DNA of 9,923 bases, from assembly GCA_003456155.1 (NCBI GenBank), contig DMPC01000064.1, forward strand, positions 2,374 to 12,296, written 5' to 3'. This document shows positions 6,133 through 9,923 of the stretch, in pieces; the stretch's first letter is position 1, and each line of letters starts with the position of its first letter. The notes beneath the pieces are model-generated. The model had not been told where the DNA came from. It saw only the letters and a list, made by a program, of their open reading frames with translations, and made no database searches. Made by a program: the position numbers and the translations under genes. The DNA comes from Actinomycetota bacterium. Its GTDB lineage: Bacteria > Actinomycetota > Actinomycetes > S36-B12.

Positions 6133-7860
6133 GTGGCGCCTCCGACCACCAGCAAGCCGCTTCGGCTGCTCGTCGCCCTCGGCGTGCTCATCGTGGGGCT
6201 GCTGGTGTGGGCCTTCTGGCCGGGAACGGAATCGACCGTGCGACTGGGGTTGGACCTCCAGGGCGGCACCCAGGTGATCCTCCAGCCCAAGCCCGTCACC
6301 GAGGGTGCGGAGATCACCGAAGAGCAGTTGACCCAGACGGTCTCGATCATCCGTCAGCGCGTCGATGGACTCGGTGTGGCCGAGGCGGAGGTGACGACGC
6401 AGGGCTCGGGCAATGGAGCGGTGATCATCGTCTCGGTGCCGGGGGTCAACCAGGATCGCGTGGTGGACCTCGTGCAGCGCACCGCTCTGCTGGACTTCCG
6501 ACCCGTCTGGTCGATCGCCTCCCCGGTGTCGCTGTCCCCGGTCCCTGAGGAGAGTCCGGGTGCCACGCCTGAGGCAAGTCCGGGCGCGACTCCTGAGGCC
6601 AGTCCGGCAGCGACTCCTGCGCCGAGTGCCTCGGCGGACGCTGCCTCCTCTGCGGATCCCTCGGGCAGTGCGGCACCGTCACCTTCCGCCTCGGCCGCTC
6701 CGCTGGTCCAGGCCACGGAGAACACGCCGGAGTACCAGGCACAGCTGGCTGAGCTCGACTGCACCAATCCGCTCAACTACACCGGCGGCCGTCCGGATGA
6801 CCCGGAGAAGTGGCTGGGCACCTGCGACAACACGGGTTCGGCGAAGTACAACCTCCAGCCTGCCTTCATCCAGGGCACCAACGTCACCAACGCCAATGCG
6901 GTCCTCCCGCAGGGTGGAGTCGGCTGGGTGGTCTCGCTGGAATTCGACGGCGAAGGAGCCAAGGCGCTTGCCGATGCCTCGACCCAGCTCAGTGCACTCC
7001 CGGAGTGCGGCGTCGAGGGAGCGAGTCCCTGTAACGCGTTCGCGATCGTGCTTGACGGCGTCGTCACCTCGGCGCCGCGATTCAACGAGCCGATCCTCGG
7101 TGGCTCTGCGCAGATCGAGGGCAACTTCACCGCGCAGGAGGCTCGCGATCTCGCGAACATCCTGAAGTACGGAGCCCTCCCCGTCACCCTGGAGCCTGTC
7201 GACATCACGACCGTCTCCCCGACGGTCGGCAACGACCAGCTCCGTGCCGGCATCATCGCGGGACTCCTCGGCCTCCTGCTGGTCGCGATCTACCTGCTGC
7301 TGTACTACCGAGCCCTCGGCCTCGTCGCCGTGGTGTCCCTGGTGGTGGCGGCCGGGATCCTGTACCTGACCTTCGTCGTGCTGAGCAAGATGATCGGCCT
7401 CACCCTGACCCTGGCGGGCGTGGCGGGTGCGATCGTCGCGATCGGCATCACGGCCGACTCCTTCATCATCTACTTCGAACGCATCCGCGACGAGATTCGC
7501 GAGGGTCGCACCCTGCGTCAGGCCTGTGATACCGGATGGGTGCGGGCGCGTCGCACGCTCCTGGCAGCGGACTTCGTCTCGATCCTGGCGGCGGTGGTCC
7601 TGTACTTCCTGTCCGTGGGCAACGTCCGCGGCTTCGCGTTCGTTCTCGGGCTGACGACCCTGATCGACGTGCTGGTCGCCTTCTGGTTCACGCATCCGGT
7701 CGTCGTCATGATGGGCCGATCCCGCTGGATGCAGAGGGGGTCCAAGTGGACGGGCCTGAGTGCTGACCGCCTCGGGCGTGCGCCCGAGGTGACGCAGAGC
7801 GCCTCGCGATCTCGCCGAGGGCGATCCGCCAGCGACACCACCGAGGAGGTGACGGCATGA
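6133..7860 (+). CDS. secD: Protein translocase subunit SecD
   Basis: This 575-residue integral membrane protein uses the proton motive force with SecF to complete SecA-driven export. TM1 (about 11-29) is followed by the conserved RLGLDLQGGTQVIL motif (37-50). A large extracytoplasmic P1 domain (about 30-370) includes NGAVIIVSVPGV, LANILKYGALPVTLEP and four cysteines (210, 231, 292, 300). The C-terminal RND-type block has five helices (about 371-525), with conserved Asp442 in GITADSFIIYFERIRDE. A basic Ser/Arg-rich cytoplasmic tail ends the protein. P1 is interrupted by a Pro/Ala/Ser/Thr-rich linker (about 135-195) containing an octapeptide repeat. The GTG start at 6133 is supported by AAGGAG (6123-6128), 4 bases upstream. 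The stop overlaps the secF start as ATGA. A linker of this kind is common in actinobacterial SecD. Confidence 0.96.
   Translation: MAPPTTSKPLRLLVALGVLIVGLLVWAFWPGTESTVRLGLDLQGGTQVILQPKPVTEGAEITEEQLTQTVSIIRQRVDGLGVAEAEVTTQGSGNGAVIIVSVPGVNQDRVVDLVQRTALLDFRPVWSIASPVSLSPVPEESPGATPEASPGATPEASPAATPAPSASADAASSADPSGSAAPSPSASAAPLVQATENTPEYQAQLAELDCTNPLNYTGGRPDDPEKWLGTCDNTGSAKYNLQPAFIQGTNVTNANAVLPQGGVGWVVSLEFDGEGAKALADASTQLSALPECGVEGASPCNAFAIVLDGVVTSAPRFNEPILGGSAQIEGNFTAQEARDLANILKYGALPVTLEPVDITTVSPTVGNDQLRAGIIAGLLGLLLVAIYLLLYYRALGLVAVVSLVVAAGILYLTFVVLSKMIGLTLTLAGVAGAIVAIGITADSFIIYFERIRDEIREGRTLRQACDTGWVRARRTLLAADFVSILAAVVLYFLSVGNVRGFAFVLGLTTLIDVLVAFWFTHPVVVMMGRSRWMQRGSKWTGLSADRLGRAPEVTQSASRSRRGRSASDTTEEVTA
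6553..6624 (+). repeat. Three 24-bp tandem units coding a Ser-Pro-Gly-Ala-Thr-Pro-Glu-Ala repeat in SecD
   Basis: Three in-frame 24-base units (6553-6576, 6577-6600, 6601-6624) encode SPGATPEA, SPGATPEA and SPAATPAP, residues 141-164 of SecD. The first two are identical in protein but differ at several third codon positions; the third is degenerate. The units lie in the extracytoplasmic linker. Copy-number change by slippage would keep the frame, so length variation between strains is plausible. Confidence 0.85.
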
Positions 7861-8960
7861 GCAAGCGAAGCGGGCTCGGCCATCGACTGTATGCCGGTGA
7901 GCTGTCCTTCGACTTCATCGGTCGGCGGCGCCAGTGGTACATCCTCTCGGCGGTGATCCTGCTGATCGCGGTCGGTGCTGTCCTCTTTCGCGGGCTGAAC
8001 TTCGGCATCGAGTTCCGAGGAGGCGCGGACTTCTCGCTGCCCAACGCGACCTGCTCGGTCGAGGAGGCCCGCACGGTGGCCGAGACAGCCACGGGAGCAC
8101 AGGTCATCGTCACCGAGACGGCGAGCGGAACGGTGCGCGTTCAGACCGAGGACCTCACTCCTGCGAAGGCTTCCGAGGTCACGGGCCTGCTGGCCGACGC
8201 CTGCGGTATGGCCAAGGACGATGTCAAGGTCCAGGTGGTCGGGCCCACCTGGGGCGAGGAGATCTCGAAGAAGGCCCTGCAAGGGCTGCTGATCTTCCTC
8301 GTCCTCCTGGCGATCTTCCTGTCGATCTACTTCGAGTGGCGCATGACGATCGCCGCGCTTGTCGCCCTGGTGCATGACGTCGTCATCACCATCGGCATCT
8401 ACGCACTGGTCGGTCTCGAGGTCACGCCTGCGACCGTCATCGGTCTGCTGACCATCCTGGGCTATTCGCTCTACGACACGGTCGTGGTGTTCGACAAGGT
8501 CAAGGAGAACACCCGAGGCATCACCGGTCAGTCCGTGCTGACGTATGCCGAGTCGGCCAACCTCGCGGTGAACCAGACCCTGGTGCGATCCATTAACACG
8601 TCGATCGTCGCCCTTCTCCCGGTCTTCGCGATCATCATCGTCGGAGTGGGCCTGCTCGGGGCCGGAACCCTTCTCGATCTGGCGCTCGTTCTCGCGATCG
8701 GCATGGCCGCGGGCACCTACTCCTCGATCTTCATCGCGACCCCGCTGCTGGTCGATCTCAAGAACCGGCAGCCGGAGATCAAGGCCCTTCAGGCCCGGGT
8801 TCTCGCCCGGCGCAAGCAGGGTCGCGGCAAGCCGGAAGCCGATGCGTCGGCCCAGGGCGCCTACGACGATGGGGCAGAGGGCTCGTCGTCTGTTCCGGTC
8901 ACGCGCACGGGGACGGGGCCGCGTCAGCAGCCCCGGCGCAAACCGCGCTCGCAGCGCTGA
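7857..8960 (+). CDS. secF: Protein translocase subunit SecF
   Basis: This 367-residue protein is the membrane partner of SecD in the proton-driven Sec accessory complex. TM1 (about 28-45) leads into the hallmark NFGIEFRGGADF (48-59). An extracytoplasmic P4 domain (about 46-140) with cysteines 66 and 116 follows, then GPTWGEEISKKALQG and TM2 (about 143-160). FEWRMTIAALVALVHDVVIT (159-178) spans the TM2/TM3 border. TM4 contains ILGYSLYDTVVVFDKVKEN (200-218), whose Asp207 and Asp213 are conserved positions of the family. TM5 and TM6 (about 249-297) include the RSINTSI and GTYSSIFIATPLL motifs. A polar tail of about 65 residues, rich in Arg, Lys, Gly and Ser, is cytoplasmic. ATG 7857 overlaps the secD stop, so the two subunits are likely made in matched amounts. 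Confidence 0.96.
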   Translation: MSKRSGLGHRLYAGELSFDFIGRRRQWYILSAVILLIAVGAVLFRGLNFGIEFRGGADFSLPNATCSVEEARTVAETATGAQVIVTETASGTVRVQTEDLTPAKASEVTGLLADACGMAKDDVKVQVVGPTWGEEISKKALQGLLIFLVLLAIFLSIYFEWRMTIAALVALVHDVVITIGIYALVGLEVTPATVIGLLTILGYSLYDTVVVFDKVKENTRGITGQSVLTYAESANLAVNQTLVRSINTSIVALLPVFAIIIVGVGLLGAGTLLDLALVLAIGMAAGTYSSIFIATPLLVDLKNRQPEIKALQARVLARRKQGRGKPEADASAQGAYDDGAEGSSSVPVTRTGTGPRQQPRRKPRSQR

Positions 8961-8975
8961 CGGTCGGTCCGGTCC

Positions 8976-8981
8976 TACACT
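8976..8981 (+). promoter_or_regulatory. Candidate -10 element upstream of rel
   Basis: TACACT fits TAnnnT and lies 16 bases after the secF stop and 50 bases before the proposed rel start. It is the fourth such hexamer at a comparable position in this window. No clear -35 element is visible, so the strength of this promoter cannot be judged. Confidence 0.4.
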
Positions 8982-9031
8982 GAGGTCCCGGCGGTGTCGT
9001 CAGGCCACCGTCGCAGGACTCGGGAGATCCG

Positions 9032-9923
9032 TTGAGCGCTGAGGAGCAGGTGACCACGGAGCCGGTGCGCCCGGCCTCCCTGCCTGCGCCCGGGGCTGAT
9101 TCCGGAGGCATCCGCTCCCGGCTGGCGCGCCTGACGGGGGGTCGCCAGGCCCACCCCGAACTGGAGCCGCTCCTGCGCACCCTGCGCCGCTACCATCCAA
9201 AGGCTGACACCCGTATCGTCGAGCGCGCCTATGAGACGGCGGCCTACCTCCATCGGGACCAGACGCGCCGCTCGGGTGATCCTTACATCACCCATCCGCT
9301 GGCGGTCGCGACCATTCTCGCCGAACTCGGCATGACAGCTCCTACTCTGGCCGCGGCGCTGCTGCACGATACCGTCGAGGACTGCGGCTATGCGCTGGAC
9401 GCCCTGCGCGAGGACTTCGGCGATGAGATCGCCCAACTGGTCGATGGGGTGACCAAGCTCGACAAGGTGCGCTACGGCGAGGCCTCCACCGCGGAGACCG
9501 TCCGGAAGATGGTCATCGCCATGGCTCGGGACATCCGAGTCCTCGTGATCAAGCTTGCTGACCGCCTGCACAACATGCGCACGCTGCGCCACATGCCGGA
9601 GGCCAAGCAGCAGCAGAAGGCCAAGGAGACGCTCGAGATCTATGCACCTCTCGCTCACCGTCTGGGCATGAATGCGATCAAGTGGGAACTCGAGGATCTC
9701 TCCTTCGCCACGCTGTACCCCAAGATGTACGAGGAGATCGTGCGGCTGGTCGGCCAGCGTGCCCCGTCGCGTGACCAGAACCTCCAGCGGGCCATCTCCC
9801 AGATCGAGAGCGACCTCAAGGAGTCCAGGATCAAGGCGACCGTCACTGGGCGCCCGAAGCACTACTACTCCGTGTACCAGAAGATGATCGTGCGCGGGCG
9901 CGACTTCGCCGACATCTACGACC
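9032..9923 (+). CDS. relA: Bifunctional (p)ppGpp synthetase/hydrolase Rel (3' partial)
   Basis: The first 297 residues of a long RelA/SpoT-homologue enzyme are present; the gene runs off the window. Rel makes and degrades the alarmone (p)ppGpp, controlling the stringent response. The N-terminal HD hydrolase domain is complete and looks active: ITHPLAVA with His88, LLHDTVEDCG with His112-Asp113, and IKLADRLHNMRT with Asp177, the expected metal-binding residues. The helical bridge (EIYAPLAHRLGMNAIKWELE, 202-221) follows. The synthetase domain begins with VTGRPKHYYSVYQKM (271-285), typical of actinobacterial Rel. The proposed TTG start at 9032 has GGGAG (9022-9026) 5 bases upstream. GTG 9050, behind GAGGAG with short spacing, is an alternative that removes six residues. 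The first 40 residues are a variable, probably disordered leader. The synthetase catalytic residues and regulatory domains are outside the window. Confidence 0.95.
   Translation, partial: MSAEEQVTTEPVRPASLPAPGADSGGIRSRLARLTGGRQAHPELEPLLRTLRRYHPKADTRIVERAYETAAYLHRDQTRRSGDPYITHPLAVATILAELGMTAPTLAAALLHDTVEDCGYALDALREDFGDEIAQLVDGVTKLDKVRYGEASTAETVRKMVIAMARDIRVLVIKLADRLHNMRTLRHMPEAKQQQKAKETLEIYAPLAHRLGMNAIKWELEDLSFATLYPKMYEEIVRLVGQRAPSRDQNLQRAISQIESDLKESRIKATVTGRPKHYYSVYQKMIVRGRDFADIYD

Noticed and set aside
6679..7695. Minus-strand open frame of 338 codons opposite secD
   Set aside because: It has a highly charged composition mirroring the hydrophobic helices of SecD on the other strand. There is no independent support.
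1..9923. Search for tRNA, rRNA, CRISPR arrays, insertion sequences, toxin-antitoxin or phage genes
   Set aside because: No conserved RNA motifs, spaced direct repeats, terminal inverted repeats or mobile-element genes were seen; the sequence is almost fully occupied by housekeeping genes.

Overview
This window is a high-G+C chromosomal segment from an actinobacterium. Every supported gene is on the + strand, and G or C dominates third codon positions. The gene order pdxS-pdxT-yebC-[acyltransferase]-ruvC-ruvA-ruvB-yajC-secD-secF-rel is the familiar actinobacterial arrangement around ruvCAB and secDF. Both ends are cut inside genes: pdxS lacks its 5' part and rel its 3' part. I cannot name the genus from the sequence alone. 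No tRNA, rRNA, insertion sequence, prophage, CRISPR array or attachment site was seen, and no gap between genes exceeds about 115 bases.

Layout. (1) Positions 1-1144 hold the two subunits of the DXP-independent pyridoxal 5'-phosphate synthase, pdxS and pdxT, joined by a 4-base GTGA overlap. (2) Positions 1182-1934 hold yebC, a translation factor or regulator of the YebC/TACO1 family. (3) Positions 2016-3443 hold a WS/DGAT-type acyltransferase (wax ester or triacylglycerol synthesis family), a lipid-storage gene lying between yebC and ruvC, which are often adjacent or near each other. (4) Positions 3557-5708 hold ruvC-ruvA-ruvB, the Holliday-junction resolvase and branch-migration motor, joined by two ATGA overlaps. 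A near-ideal LexA (SOS) operator lies in the leader at 3473-3490. (5) Positions 5764-8960 hold yajC-secD-secF, the accessory complex of the Sec translocon; secD and secF overlap by ATGA. SecD carries a Pro/Ala/Ser/Thr-rich external linker with a 24-bp tandem repeat. (6) From 9032 to the window end is the N-terminal half of a bifunctional (p)ppGpp synthetase/hydrolase (Rel), lying directly after secF with no apt gene between them.

Control. Genes within a unit are coupled by 4-base stop/start overlaps. The gaps before ruvC, yajC, secD and rel each hold a TA(G/C)(A/C)CT hexamer 12-16 bases after the preceding stop codon. These fit actinobacterial -10 elements and suggest that each unit can be transcribed on its own as well as by read-through. 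Recognisable -35 boxes are lacking, so this is an inference. The acyltransferase gap has no such hexamer and instead carries a perfect 8-bp stem-loop.

Overall this is mostly conserved housekeeping content. The points most worth a second look are the SOS box, the acyltransferase insertion, the repeated -10-like hexamers and the SecD repeat. I did not find evidence of an undescribed biological system.
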